From NCBI GenBank assembly GCA_016286445.1, contig JAEESS010000017.1, forward strand, positions 1 through 39,873: a stretch of DNA of 39,873 nucleotides, in the 5' to 3' direction. The notes beneath the pieces are model-generated. The model had not been told where the DNA came from and did not search any database. It saw only the letters and a list, made by a program, of their open reading frames with translations. This document shows, one piece after another, positions 1-8,038 of the stretch. The DNA is from Bacillota bacterium. Its GTDB lineage: Bacteria > Bacillota > Clostridia > Christensenellales > CAG-138. Position 1 is the stretch's first letter; the number at the start of each line of letters is the position of its first letter. The position numbers were made by a program, and so were the translations under genes.

Positions 1-536
1 CCCTCGATCCCGAGCCGCGGATTGAACGTCTTGGCGGCAAGCTCGACGCCCGCCGGGATCGAGATCACCTCCGACAGGCCCTTTGCGCTCTCGTATTCCT
101 CCGCGATCCCGCCGATCGCGCGGCGGATCATCTCACGCGGGACGGGATTGATCGCCGCCTCGCCGATCGCCTGCTTCAGGCCAGGTTTCGTGACCCGCCC
201 GACGCCGACGCCGCCGTCGATCGCGATGCCCGGCGTTTCCGAAAACGACACCTTCGCATAGACGAGCACGCCGTCGGTCACGTCGGGATCGTCGCCGGAA
301 TCCTTTCGGATCGCGCAGGAGGCGGATCCGCCGTCCGACGCCGGTTCCAGCACCGGAAGAACGAGGTCGATCCCCTTCGGCGTATGGATCGAAACCGTTT
401 CCGGCGCCTTGCCGGAAAGCAGCAGGATCGCCGCCGCCTTTGCCGCGGCCGCGGCGCAGGTTCCGGTCGTATAGCCGAAGCGCAGCCGCTTGCCGTCTTT
501 TTCGATGAAATGCTCCTCGATGCCGGTCTTATGCAT
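1..536 (-). CDS. cbiD: CbiD, cobalt-precorrin-5B C1-methyltransferase (partial, 3' end off the window)
   Basis: Translation from the ATG at 536 begins MHKTGIEEHF and soon gives GYTTGTCAAAAAKAA, the hallmark N-terminal motif of CbiD. This family methylates C-1 of cobalt-precorrin-5B in the anaerobic corrin pathway, in the cytoplasm. About 178 residues are visible; a full CbiD is about 360-380, so the C-terminal half lies beyond the left edge. The start overlaps the end of the upstream decarboxylase gene by 8 nt, which fits coupled translation. A much longer reading frame in another frame over 278-1423 is a shadow. The gene is last in view of the riboswitch-headed operon. Family assignment is confident. 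Confidence 0.93.
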   Translation of the reverse strand, partial: MHKTGIEEHFIEKDGKRLRFGYTTGTCAAAAAKAAAILLLSGKAPETVSIHTPKGIDLVLPVLEPASDGGSASCAIRKDSGDDPDVTDGVLVYAKVSFSETPGIAIDGGVGVGRVTKPGLKQAIGEAAINPVPREMIRRAIGGIAEEYESAKGLSEVISIPAGVELAAKTFNPRLGIE

Positions 537-1578
537 GCAGCGCCTCCCGGATCGCCGCAATCAACGCGGCGTTTTCCGCGTGCGTGCGCACCGCGATGCG
601 CACGTCGCCTTTCTGCAGTCCGCGGTAGTTGCCGCAGTCGCGCACGAGGATCCCTCTTTTCAGCAGTTCTTCGTACAGCGTCGGAACGCCCGAGAGCAGC
701 AGATAGTTCGCGTCGCCCGGAAGCACGGTCACGCCGAGCGCGCGGAGCTCCCGCGCCAGGTACGGCTTCTCCTCCGCGAACAGCGCCCGCGCGTTTTCCG
801 CCCATTCCGGGCAGCTGAGCGCCGCCAGTCCGGCATACTGCGCGACCGTCGACACGTTCCACGGCTGTACGGTTCCGGACATGCGGAGCAGCGTTTCGCG
901 ATCCTTCGAGATCACGTAGCCCAGCCGCACGCCCGCCATGCCGTACGTCTTCGTAAACGCGCGCAGCAGCAGCACGCGGTCGCCGTCGTTCAGCATCGGC
1001 GCAAGCGAAAACGCCTTGTCTTCGTCGCAGAGATCCTGAAAACACTCGTCGAGAAACAGAACCGTTCCCGTTTCGCGGCAGCGGTCGAGGATCCCGGAAA
1101 GCAGTTCCTTTCCGATGCTCTTCCCCGTCGGATTGTTCGGCGAGCAGAGCATGAGAACGTCCGTGTCCGGCGTGATCTCGCCGAGGATCTCCTCCGTGAC
1201 CGCAAAGCCGTTCTCCCGCGCAAGCGGATAAAACGCCGGCGTTGCGTCCGCACAGCGGAGCGCGGTCTCGTACTCCGCAAACGACGGGACCGGCAGCAGT
1301 ACGCGCTTCGGTCTGACCGCCTGCACGAACGAAAAGATCAGCTCCGCCGCGCCGTTGCCGCAGAGGATCGCATTGGGCGAAACGCCGTGCAGCGCGGACA
1401 GTTTTTCGCGAAGCGTTGTGCAATACGGATCCGGATAGCAGTCGACCTCCTCCGCCGCGGCGCGGATCGCCGCCTTCACCGGCTCCGGCGTGCCGAACGG
1501 GTTGACGTTCGCCGAAAAATCAAGCGTCACACGGTTTTTGTAGACGTCTCCGCCGTGAACGTAATTCCCTAAAATCAT
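529..1578 (-). CDS. cobD: Threonine-phosphate decarboxylase (CobD/CobC type), PLP enzyme
   Basis: This 349-residue fold-type I aminotransferase-like protein has the usual PLP set: SPNNPTG near residues 146-152, a DE at 177-178, the Schiff-base lysine at about 210 in RAFTKTYGMAG, and an arginine at about 218 in GVRLGY. The N-terminus (NYVHGGDVY...LDFSANVNPFG) is typical of L-threonine-O-3-phosphate decarboxylases, which make the aminopropanol phosphate linker of cobalamin. Histidinol-phosphate aminotransferase is the nearest alternative, but the N-terminal motif and the position between cbiB and cbiD settle it. The start ATG overlaps the stop of cbiB (ATGA). The symbol follows Salmonella naming, where CobD is the decarboxylase. 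Confidence 0.92.
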   Translation of the reverse strand: MILGNYVHGGDVYKNRVTLDFSANVNPFGTPEPVKAAIRAAAEEVDCYPDPYCTTLREKLSALHGVSPNAILCGNGAAELIFSFVQAVRPKRVLLPVPSFAEYETALRCADATPAFYPLARENGFAVTEEILGEITPDTDVLMLCSPNNPTGKSIGKELLSGILDRCRETGTVLFLDECFQDLCDEDKAFSLAPMLNDGDRVLLLRAFTKTYGMAGVRLGYVISKDRETLLRMSGTVQPWNVSTVAQYAGLAALSCPEWAENARALFAEEKPYLARELRALGVTVLPGDANYLLLSGVPTLYEELLKRGILVRDCGNYRGLQKGDVRIAVRTHAENAALIAAIREALHA

Positions 1579-2564
1579 AGACCGAGCCCTCCGAACAGCG
1601 CGAGCGGAAGCAGGATCGCTTCAAAAAGAATCAGCAGCAGAACGCTTGCGCCGTACATCAGCTGATTGGCGCGCGCTGCGTCCTTTCGCTCGATCGGACG
1701 GTCGTTGTCGCCGAGCGTGGGTTTAAGAACGACCTTGCCGAAATAGCTTGCCGGTCCCGCAAGCTCGACATGCAGCGCGCCCGCCGCGACCGATTCGGTC
1801 TGCGCGGAGTTCGGGCTGGCGTGCCTGCGTCTGTCGCGTTTCCATATGCGAAACGCGTTCCTGCCGTCGAGTTTCAGAAGTGGCGAAACGGCGATCATGG
1901 CAAGCGCACTCATGCGCGACGGAACAAAATTCATTGCGTCGTCCAGTTTTGCCGCGGCGCGTCCGAAATACAGATAGCGGTCGTTTTTATAGCCGACCAT
2001 GGAATCCATCGTGTTGACCGCCTTATAGAAGAACCCGCCGACCGCGCCGAACAGGACCATATACAGCATCGGCGCGATCACGCCGTCCGAAGCGTTCTCC
2101 GCCACGGTCTCGACCGTCGCCTTCAAAACCTGCGCTTCGGAAAGGGTTTCCGTGTCCCGCCCGACGAGCATGGCGATCTGCTTCCTGCCGGCTTCAAGCC
2201 CGCCGGTCTCGAGCGCTTTGACGACCTTGTTCGCCTCCTTTGCAAGGCATCTTGCCGCAAAACACTGCCAGCACATGATCGCGCTCATCGCAAAATACGC
2301 CCACGGCGAGAGTTTATACAGCCCGAACAGGATCCCGAAGCTCACGCCCGCAGACAAAAGCGGCACAAGGATCGCCATCACAAGCCCCGCCCAAAATGCG
2401 CCGCGGTCGGTCTTCGGAAAGATGCGCCGCAGGACCTTTTCGCAAAGCGAGATCAGCTTGCCGATCAGCACCACGGGATGCGGAAGCCAAGCGGGATCGC
2501 CGATCGCGCAGTCGATCAGAAAGCCGCAAAGAACGGATACAAGCGTCAGCTGCCAGAGGGTCAT
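1575..2564 (-). CDS. cbiB: CbiB, adenosylcobinamide-phosphate synthase (membrane)
   Basis: The protein has 329 residues, with FLIDCAIGDPAWLPHPVVLIGKLI near the N-terminus. This is the signature of CbiB, the membrane enzyme that attaches aminopropanol (phosphate) to adenosylcobyric acid. Later segments NTMDSMVGYKNDRY and DDAMNFVPSRMSAL also match the family, and there are several hydrophobic helices. I start it at the ATG at 2564, not the TTG at 2582: GGAAGGGGG lies just upstream, and the ATG overlaps the stop of the upstream ABC ATPase gene as ATGA. The following decarboxylase overlaps its stop in the same way. Substrate choice between aminopropanol and its phosphate cannot be told from sequence, although the neighbouring decarboxylase suggests the phosphate. 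Confidence 0.93.
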   Translation of the reverse strand: MTLWQLTLVSVLCGFLIDCAIGDPAWLPHPVVLIGKLISLCEKVLRRIFPKTDRGAFWAGLVMAILVPLLSAGVSFGILFGLYKLSPWAYFAMSAIMCWQCFAARCLAKEANKVVKALETGGLEAGRKQIAMLVGRDTETLSEAQVLKATVETVAENASDGVIAPMLYMVLFGAVGGFFYKAVNTMDSMVGYKNDRYLYFGRAAAKLDDAMNFVPSRMSALAMIAVSPLLKLDGRNAFRIWKRDRRRHASPNSAQTESVAAGALHVELAGPASYFGKVVLKPTLGDNDRPIERKDAARANQLMYGASVLLLILFEAILLPLALFGGLGL

Positions 2565-3691
2565 GATCCCGCCCCCTTCCAAAACGCGTCGGCGGAAACA
2601 AGGATGCCCGCTTCCTTTGCCGCTTCGTACAGTTTTTCGTTTGCCGCGTTGGTCTCGCCGAACGACGGGACGGTGCAGATCGCCCTGCCGATTGCCAGCA
2701 TACGCCTGATCACGTTCTCTGTCTCCTCGTCCGTCGAGGTCGAAAAGGCGGGAACCGCAAAAAACTCCGCCGCAAGCGCCTTTGCGACCGGATGGTCGAG
2801 ATCGCTTTCAGGCAGAATCCCCGCCGCAAACGGTACGCCCGCGCGCTGCAGCGCGCGATAGACCGGAATGCCGCTGCCGCCGCCGCCGATCACGAAGACC
2901 CGCGGCTCGCCCGAAACGGAGGGAAGCTCCACGCTGCCGAACAGCGCGTTGAAGCTGCCGTTTTCGATGCCGTACAAGGTAGAAATGTAGTCGTCTTTGA
3001 AGATGTTCTCCGGCGTGTCGCAGCGGTCGATGCGGTCGTTCGCCACGCACACCACGCGGTCCGAGATCTTTTCGGCAAGGTCGAGCTCGTGCAGCGACAC
3101 GATGACCGCGACCTGCTTTTCACGGACCATGTTTTTGAGAATGTCCAGAAGCTGCAGTTTATGCCTGACGTCAAGGAACGACGTCGGCTCGTCGAGCACG
3201 ATGACCTCCGGCTGCTGCGCGATCGCGCGGGCAAGCAGGATCCGCTGCCGCTGTCCGTCGGAGATCGCGGAAAACGGCCGGTCCGCAAAGTCCTCCGCAT
3301 GCACCGTTTCGATCGCCGCGTCGACGATCGCGTGATCCTTTTTCGAGAGGATGCCGAGCCGCCCGGTATACGGATAGCGTCCGGTCGCCGCGACGTCCCG
3401 GCAGGTCATGAGCTCGCCTTTGATCCGTTCGGTCATGACGATCGCAAGCTTTTTCGCAACGTCGCGCTCCTTGAGCCCCGCCATGTCGCGTCCGTCGAGC
3501 ACGACGGTACCCGCGATCAGTTTCAGCTGCTTAATCATGCTTTTCAGGATCGTCGACTTGCCGGAGCCGTTCGGTCCGATCAGCGTCAGGATCTCGCCGC
3601 GCCGGACGCCGATGTTGATATTTTCGATCAGCGGCCTGCCGTCGTAGCCGACGGTCATCTGTTCGGTGGAAATGTAATATGTGCCGTTCAT
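2561..3691 (-). CDS. btuD: BtuD-like ABC transporter ATPase with C-terminal Rossmann-like extension
   Basis: The protein has 376 residues. Residues 1-250 are a FecE/BtuD-type ATPase: Walker A GPNGSGKST at 39-47, a degenerate signature ISDGQRQR near 143-150 (SDGQ in place of SGGQ), Walker B VIVLDEP ending near 169, and the switch histidine at about 201. Residues 262-376 form an added domain opening with VFVIGGGGSGIPVYRAL, which looks like a glycine-rich nucleotide-binding turn of a Rossmann-like fold. Related long ATPases occur in other cobalamin or siderophore importers, but the job of the tail is unknown to me. It does not show CbiZ amidohydrolase features that I recognise. ATGA overlaps join it to btuC and cbiB. 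Confidence 0.9.
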   Translation of the reverse strand: MNGTYYISTEQMTVGYDGRPLIENINIGVRRGEILTLIGPNGSGKSTILKSMIKQLKLIAGTVVLDGRDMAGLKERDVAKKLAIVMTERIKGELMTCRDVAATGRYPYTGRLGILSKKDHAIVDAAIETVHAEDFADRPFSAISDGQRQRILLARAIAQQPEVIVLDEPTSFLDVRHKLQLLDILKNMVREKQVAVIVSLHELDLAEKISDRVVCVANDRIDRCDTPENIFKDDYISTLYGIENGSFNALFGSVELPSVSGEPRVFVIGGGGSGIPVYRALQRAGVPFAAGILPESDLDHPVAKALAAEFFAVPAFSTSTDEETENVIRRMLAIGRAICTVPSFGETNAANEKLYEAAKEAGILVSADAFWKGAGS

Positions 3692-4722
3692 CTGCCGTCC
3701 TCCTTCTGCCGTTTGAGCATGACAAGGATGACGACCGGCGCGCCGAAGATCGCGGTCACGGAGCTGATCGAAAGCTCGTTCGGCGCGAACGCCGTGCGGG
3801 CGATGAGATCGCAGAAGAGGCAGAACACCGCGCCGCCCAGAAAGCACGCGGGGATCATCACGATCGGCTTTGCGGTTCTGAACAGCCGCCGCATCAGATG
3901 CGGCACGGCGACGCCGACGAAGCTGATCGGTCCCGCAAACGCCGTCACGCATGCGGAAAGAATGCCGGAAAGCAGGATCAGCGCGATCCGGAACGCCCTG
4001 ATATTGACGCCCATGTTCTGCGCGTACGTTTCGCCGAGCTGATACGCGCCGATCGGCTTGCTCATGAGAAAAGCGACCGCAAGCGCAGGCAGCACGACCG
4101 CCGCAATGACGGTCACGTTGTCCCACTGGATGCTCGCAAAGCTGCCCATCGCCCAGTCGTGGAGCTTGACGATGTTGGAATCGTCGGCAAACCGGATCAC
4201 GAACTCCGTGATCGCCGAACAGATATAGCCGATCATAACGCCGCAGATCACAAGCATCGACATGCGCTTGACCCGATACGAGATCGCAAGCACAAACGCC
4301 ATCGACAGCATCGCGCCGACGAACGACGCGACGATCAGCGTGACCGAGCCGACGGCGATCCCGCGGCTCAGGAATCCGATCATCGTCACCGAAAGCACGA
4401 GCTTCGCCCCGGACGAGATGCCGAGGATGAACGGACCCGCGATCGGGTTATTGAAGAATGTCTGCAGCAGAAAGCCGGACAGCGCCAGCGCGCCGCCCAG
4501 AAGGATCGCCGGAACGATGCGCACCATGCGCACGTCCATGACGATCACGCGATGCGGGCTCGAAGAATGCAGAAGTCCGTCGAACACCTCGGAAAGCGAA
4601 AGCGACGTGCTGCCCGCAACGATGTTCCAGAATGTGAAACCGATCAGCGCGATCAAGAGAAGCGCAAAGCCGAGCCGCAGCCGCAGCCGTACGTTCCGTT
4701 CGGTTTTACGTTTCTCCTCCAT
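3688..4722 (-). CDS. btuC: BtuC/FecCD-family corrinoid ABC transporter permease
   Basis: The 344-residue polytopic membrane protein has the FecCD family pattern: SGFLLQTFFNNPIAGPFILGISSGAKL around residues 80-110, a later GPISFVGVAVPHLMRRLF, and many hydrophobic helices. It forms the membrane channel of a vitamin B12-type importer, working with the ATPase immediately downstream (ATGA overlap) and the lipoprotein binding protein upstream (12-nt gap). GGGGGG a few bases before the ATG serves as ribosome binding site. Family members also import siderophore-iron or haem; the cobalamin assignment rests on the riboswitch and the neighbouring corrin genes. Confidence 0.9.
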   Translation of the reverse strand: MEEKRKTERNVRLRLRLGFALLLIALIGFTFWNIVAGSTSLSLSEVFDGLLHSSSPHRVIVMDVRMVRIVPAILLGGALALSGFLLQTFFNNPIAGPFILGISSGAKLVLSVTMIGFLSRGIAVGSVTLIVASFVGAMLSMAFVLAISYRVKRMSMLVICGVMIGYICSAITEFVIRFADDSNIVKLHDWAMGSFASIQWDNVTVIAAVVLPALAVAFLMSKPIGAYQLGETYAQNMGVNIRAFRIALILLSGILSACVTAFAGPISFVGVAVPHLMRRLFRTAKPIVMIPACFLGGAVFCLFCDLIARTAFAPNELSISSVTAIFGAPVVILVMLKRQKEDGR

Positions 4723-4734
4723 AGGATCCCCCCG

Positions 4735-5892
4735 TCAGTTGAGTTTGTGCAGATAAACGAGTCCGTCGGTCCCTTCGCCTGACAGCACCCGGTAGAAATC
4801 GCCGATGAGCCTGCCGATGCCCATCGGTTCCTGGAACAGGTTCTTGCCCGTGCACCAGACGTCGCCGCTTTTCACCGCCGAAAACTCCGCAAAGAGCGGA
4901 CTTTTGTCCAGAAGCTCGGAAAGCGTATAGATCTCGCCGTCGATCGTGCTGTTGTAGATCAGTACGTCCGCGTCCACAGCCGAAGCATAAAAGCTTTCCA
5001 TCGTCATGTTGACGGTGGACAGCGCGCTTCCGCTGTCAAGATCGGAAAACACATACGCGCCGCCCGCCGTTTCGAGCATCTTCACGACGTAATCGCTGCT
5101 CTTTCGTACGTTCACCGCTCCCGCGCCGGTCACATAGAAGAACGCGACGGTCTTGCCGCTCTTCGGGAGGTTTCCGATCGCTTCGACCGATGCCGCTTCC
5201 GCGTCGAACAGCGCTTCCGCCTCGGCTTCCTTGCCGAGGATCGCACCGTATACCTTGATCCATTCCATGCGTCCCAAGGGATCCTGCTCGTAGCTCGACC
5301 GCTCGATCAGCACCGGAATGCCGTATCCCGCGAGCTTTTCGCTGATCGCGGGCGAATGATAGATCATCGTGGATTCGAGCGCAAGATCGCACCGTTCCTT
5401 CAACAGCAGCTCGTAATCGGGCGCGTTGTACTTGCCGGCAAACAGCATTTCCCCGCGCTCCATCGCGTCCCTTGCCTCGTCGATCGCCCATCCGTCCGCC
5501 TTTGTGCCGGAAAGCCGAACCGCGCCGACTCCGTCCAGCGCGCGGAAAAAGTCCATCGTGCTCGTCGCGGCAAGATAGATGCGTTCGACCGGACGGTACA
5601 GCACCGACACATCCTCCGGCAGACCGGAGGGCTTTCCTTTTCTCTCCGGAACGAGAAGCAGCCTGCCGGTCGCGGGGACCGTGATCAGCTCATAGCCGTC
5701 CGTAAGCTGCGCGATCGAAAACTCGGTCGCAAAGCGCACCGGCGTTTCGGACAGAACCTCAAGCGTTTCCCACGCGGGACCGTCCGGACGCTGCTGTTCC
5801 GCCGTTTTCGTCCCGCCGCAGGCGGCGCTCAGAATGCAAAAAGCAGCGCACAGAAGCAGTGCGCCGATCTTTTTCATCATTTGCCCGGTCAT
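4735..5892 (-). CDS. btuF: BtuF-like substrate-binding lipoprotein
   Basis: The 385-residue protein begins with a signal peptide ending LSAACGG (lipid-anchored Cys at about 25). It then shows the two-lobe periplasmic-binding-protein pattern of the helical-backbone class: RIYLAATSTMDFFRALDGVGAVRLSG, later CDLALESTMIYHSPAISEKL and GIPVLIERSSYEQDPLGRMEWIKVYG. It would present corrinoid (or another metal chelate) to BtuC/BtuD encoded next. I take the first ATG at 5892 because it overlaps the upstream stop as ATGA. The internal ATG pair at 5880 and 5877 (MMKKIG) would give a more compact signal peptide and cannot be excluded. Ligand identity is inferred from context only. Confidence 0.87.
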   Translation of the reverse strand: MTGQMMKKIGALLLCAAFCILSAACGGTKTAEQQRPDGPAWETLEVLSETPVRFATEFSIAQLTDGYELITVPATGRLLLVPERKGKPSGLPEDVSVLYRPVERIYLAATSTMDFFRALDGVGAVRLSGTKADGWAIDEARDAMERGEMLFAGKYNAPDYELLLKERCDLALESTMIYHSPAISEKLAGYGIPVLIERSSYEQDPLGRMEWIKVYGAILGKEAEAEALFDAEAASVEAIGNLPKSGKTVAFFYVTGAGAVNVRKSSDYVVKMLETAGGAYVFSDLDSGSALSTVNMTMESFYASAVDADVLIYNSTIDGEIYTLSELLDKSPLFAEFSAVKSGDVWCTGKNLFQEPMGIGRLIGDFYRVLSGEGTDGLVYLHKLN

Positions 5893-6296
5893 GCCGCGGG
5901 TGCAAGCGAAGCCGCGTCGAACGTGATCGTGTATTCGATCTCGTGCGGCGTGCTCATCGCCGTGGTGTCGGCGATCACCTGCATAGGTTCACGGATGCTC
6001 GCGACCGGGATCACAAAAACGGAATGTCCGTCACGGATTGCAGGCTCATAGCGTTCGCCGCCGACCAGCATATAGTCATACTTGTCGCTGCTCCAGATTA
6101 CGACAAGCGACGCCTGTCCGTCCTGGAAAACGACCAGCTCCGCGGGCGACTGGATCTTCGCCTTTCCGGTACCGCCCTCCAGCGTTACGCCGATCGTATA
6201 GGTCCCCTCTGCAGGCAGCGCGGTCTTTTTTGCGCAGGCGGCCGCCGAAAGCAGCAGCATGATCGCAAGCACGAAAACAACGGCTCTTTTTTTCAT
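5889..6296 (-). CDS. Small lipoprotein of the corrinoid locus, beta-rich, function unknown
   Basis: The 135-residue protein starts at the ATG at 6296, which has GGAGGA at a good distance; an in-frame start 36 nt upstream lacks this. It has a lipoprotein signal (LLLSAAACAKK). The mature part is a single beta-rich domain (GTYTIGVTLEGGTGKAKIQS, then SSDKYDYMLVGGERYEP, then EIEYTITFDAASL). The Tyr-rich strand pattern is reminiscent of NEAT or Ig-like metal-chelate carriers of Gram-positive bacteria, but I do not claim membership. Translation is coupled to btuF by ATGA, so it probably acts with the importer at the cell surface, perhaps as an extra corrinoid or haem relay. Confidence 0.75.
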   Translation of the reverse strand: MKKRAVVFVLAIMLLLSAAACAKKTALPAEGTYTIGVTLEGGTGKAKIQSPAELVVFQDGQASLVVIWSSDKYDYMLVGGERYEPAIRDGHSVFVIPVASIREPMQVIADTTAMSTPHEIEYTITFDAASLAPAA

Positions 6297-6310
6297 AAAA
6301 CTGTCCTCCG

Positions 6311-6362
6311 AAAACAAACGGCGGCGCGGCACTTTTCCGTGTGCGCCGTGCCGCCGTTTTTT
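6311..6362 (-). terminator. Intercistronic GC-rich hairpin between the two small lipoprotein genes
   Basis: Two arms built on AAACGGCGGC and GCCGCCGTTT (about 6316-6332 and 6340-6358 on the plus strand) form a long GC-rich stem. On the minus strand it is followed by TTTGTTTTC. It lies inside the 103-nt gap of an otherwise tightly packed operon. It could be a partial terminator or an mRNA-processing or stability element lowering expression of the importer genes relative to the chelatase. The plus-strand side has a better T tract, but no plus gene ends here. Confidence 0.5.
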
Positions 6363-6399
6363 CTTTTATTCTACACGTCTTTTACGGGAACCGCAAGCG

Positions 6400-6954
6400 T
6401 CAGTTTTGCGGAACCGGGTTCAGAACGATCACCTTATGATCGTACCACTTGCCCTTTTTGCCGATCAGCGCAAGATCGAACTCCTCGCCGATGACCGGAA
6501 CGGGCACGTCGAAACCGTAGACCTCCTCCGTCTCGCCGTCGTCATAGGTGACGGTATCGGTCGTCGGCTCCAGAAGCGCCGCGCCGTCCTTCTGCGCATC
6601 CTCCGCAAGACCCGGGAACAGGTTCAGGATCGACTTGCCGACAAGGCTGATATGAATGGTCGCCTTGCCGTCCTTGACGGTCAGCACGCCCATGCCCTTG
6701 TTCGCCTCGTTGACGTGGAACATCGAGCTGTCGGTCTTGAACTCCGCCATATACACGCCGTCCGGCAGATCGATCTTCGATTCGGCTTCGGGCTCCTCGG
6801 CGGGCGCGGGTATTTCGGTCGCTTCCGGCGCTTCCGGCGCTTCCGTCACGACGGGGTCGGGCTCCGGCTCGGAAGCGGGTTCCGGCTTCGTGCCGCAGGC
6901 GGCGAACGCCGCAAGCAGCAGAAGCGCAAAGCATGCTGCAAGAATACGTTTCAT
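6400..6954 (-). CDS. Lipoprotein associated with CbiK-type chelatase, function unknown
   Basis: The 184-residue protein has a lipoprotein signal (AAFAACGTK). An acidic, proline-rich linker (roughly residues 24-60) follows, then one globular domain opening LPDGVYMAEFKTDSSMFHVN and running through KGMGVLTVKDGKATIHISLVG to a C-terminal WYDHKVIVLNP. I recall similar small domains next to surface cobaltochelatases in gut Firmicutes, usually left as hypothetical. The gene lies 25 nt downstream of the tandem chelatase and is the second gene under the riboswitch. The conserved Met, His and Tyr positions would suit metal or tetrapyrrole contact, but that is inference. Confidence 0.75.
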   Translation of the reverse strand: MKRILAACFALLLLAAFAACGTKPEPASEPEPDPVVTEAPEAPEATEIPAPAEEPEAESKIDLPDGVYMAEFKTDSSMFHVNEANKGMGVLTVKDGKATIHISLVGKSILNLFPGLAEDAQKDGAALLEPTTDTVTYDDGETEEVYGFDVPVPVIGEEFDLALIGKKGKWYDHKVIVLNPVPQN

Positions 6955-6979
6955 GTCTGTGATGTCCTTTATTGATAGA

Positions 6980-8038
6980 TTATTCCGCTTTCATCGCTTC
7001 CGCGGTGTGCGCAACATAGAGTGCCTGTACGTCCGCAATTCTGCCGAGACCGGCGATCTGGACCTTGATATCAAAGAACAGACCGGCGTCCTTGAACTGA
7101 CGGAACCAGGATTCGGGATCGTCGGGATCCGCCATATCGTTGTTGGCGTGATCGCCCGCAACGACCATCAGCGGGCGAAGCACGACCTTGTCATAGCCCG
7201 CCGCATGGACCGCCTCGATGACCGCTTCGCAAGCGGTCTCTTCCGGTTCGCCCTCGACGGTGCCGATGAACACGTTCTTATAGCCGAGTGCTTCCATCTG
7301 CTTCTGCATCTGCGTATAGGTGACCTTCGCCTTGTGCGAGGTGCCGTGTCCCATGAACACGAACGCAACGCCGTCCGCTTCCGCGTCCTCGAGCGTTTCA
7401 TAGCCCGCTTCCTTCACCGCTTCCGCGGTGATCGCCTTTGCGACGGTTTCTTTGTCCGCATTGACCTCCGCCGCGTCCTTGCCGACTTCGCCAAGCAGCG
7501 GCAGCGCGATCTTGACGCTCTCGAACTTATCCTTGTAAGCTTCGACCGCTGCGCAGAGCTCGTCGTACTCCGCGCCCTGCATCAGATGCGTCGGCTGAAC
7601 CACGAGGTTCTTGACGCCGTTTTTGACCGCGCGTTCAAGCGCCTGGTCCATGTTGTCGATGAACTCGCCGTCGCGCGCCTGCACATGGTTGATGATAATC
7701 TGCGCGGTGAACGCTCTGCGCACGGACCAATCCGGGTACGCTGCAGCAAGTGCCGCTTCGATGCCGCCGACGTCCTCGGCGCGGCTGTCGTTGAACGACG
7801 TGCCGAAGCTTACGACCAGCAGCTCGTTTTCGCCGATCTCATCCGCGTTTCTCGGATCGTCCTTCGACGCGTCGCCGGTGTCTCTGCCGAAGTAATCGGG
7901 ATCGGCTTCCTCGCCCTCGACCAGCTCCTTCTGCGCATCGGTCAGCGCATCCCACGCCGCCTTCGCCGCTGCGCACTGCGCGTCGGTCTCATCCGTGCGC
8001 TCCTGCACGTAGATCGCGTCGATCAGCGCCGCAACCTC
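6980..8038 (-). repeat. Tandem gene-internal repeat, copy 2 of the chelatase unit
   Basis: This copy lies 1,080 nt (360 codons) from copy 1. The DNA over about 7790-8035 is close to identical to 8870-9115, with differences mostly at third positions, while the middle of the unit is more diverged. Confidence 0.85.

Noticed and set aside
278-1423. A 381-residue minus-strand open frame in another register
   Set aside because: It conflicts with the well-supported decarboxylase and CbiD genes and has the low-complexity Arg/Ala composition of a shadow.
2565-2582. Upstream TTG start for cbiB
   Set aside because: The purine-rich GGAAGGGGG would then be inside the coding region, and the ATG at 2564 has both this site and an ATGA overlap.
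2561-2910. CbiZ amidohydrolase fused to the ATPase
   Set aside because: I do not see CbiZ motifs; the glycine-rich opening fits a Rossmann-like domain better.
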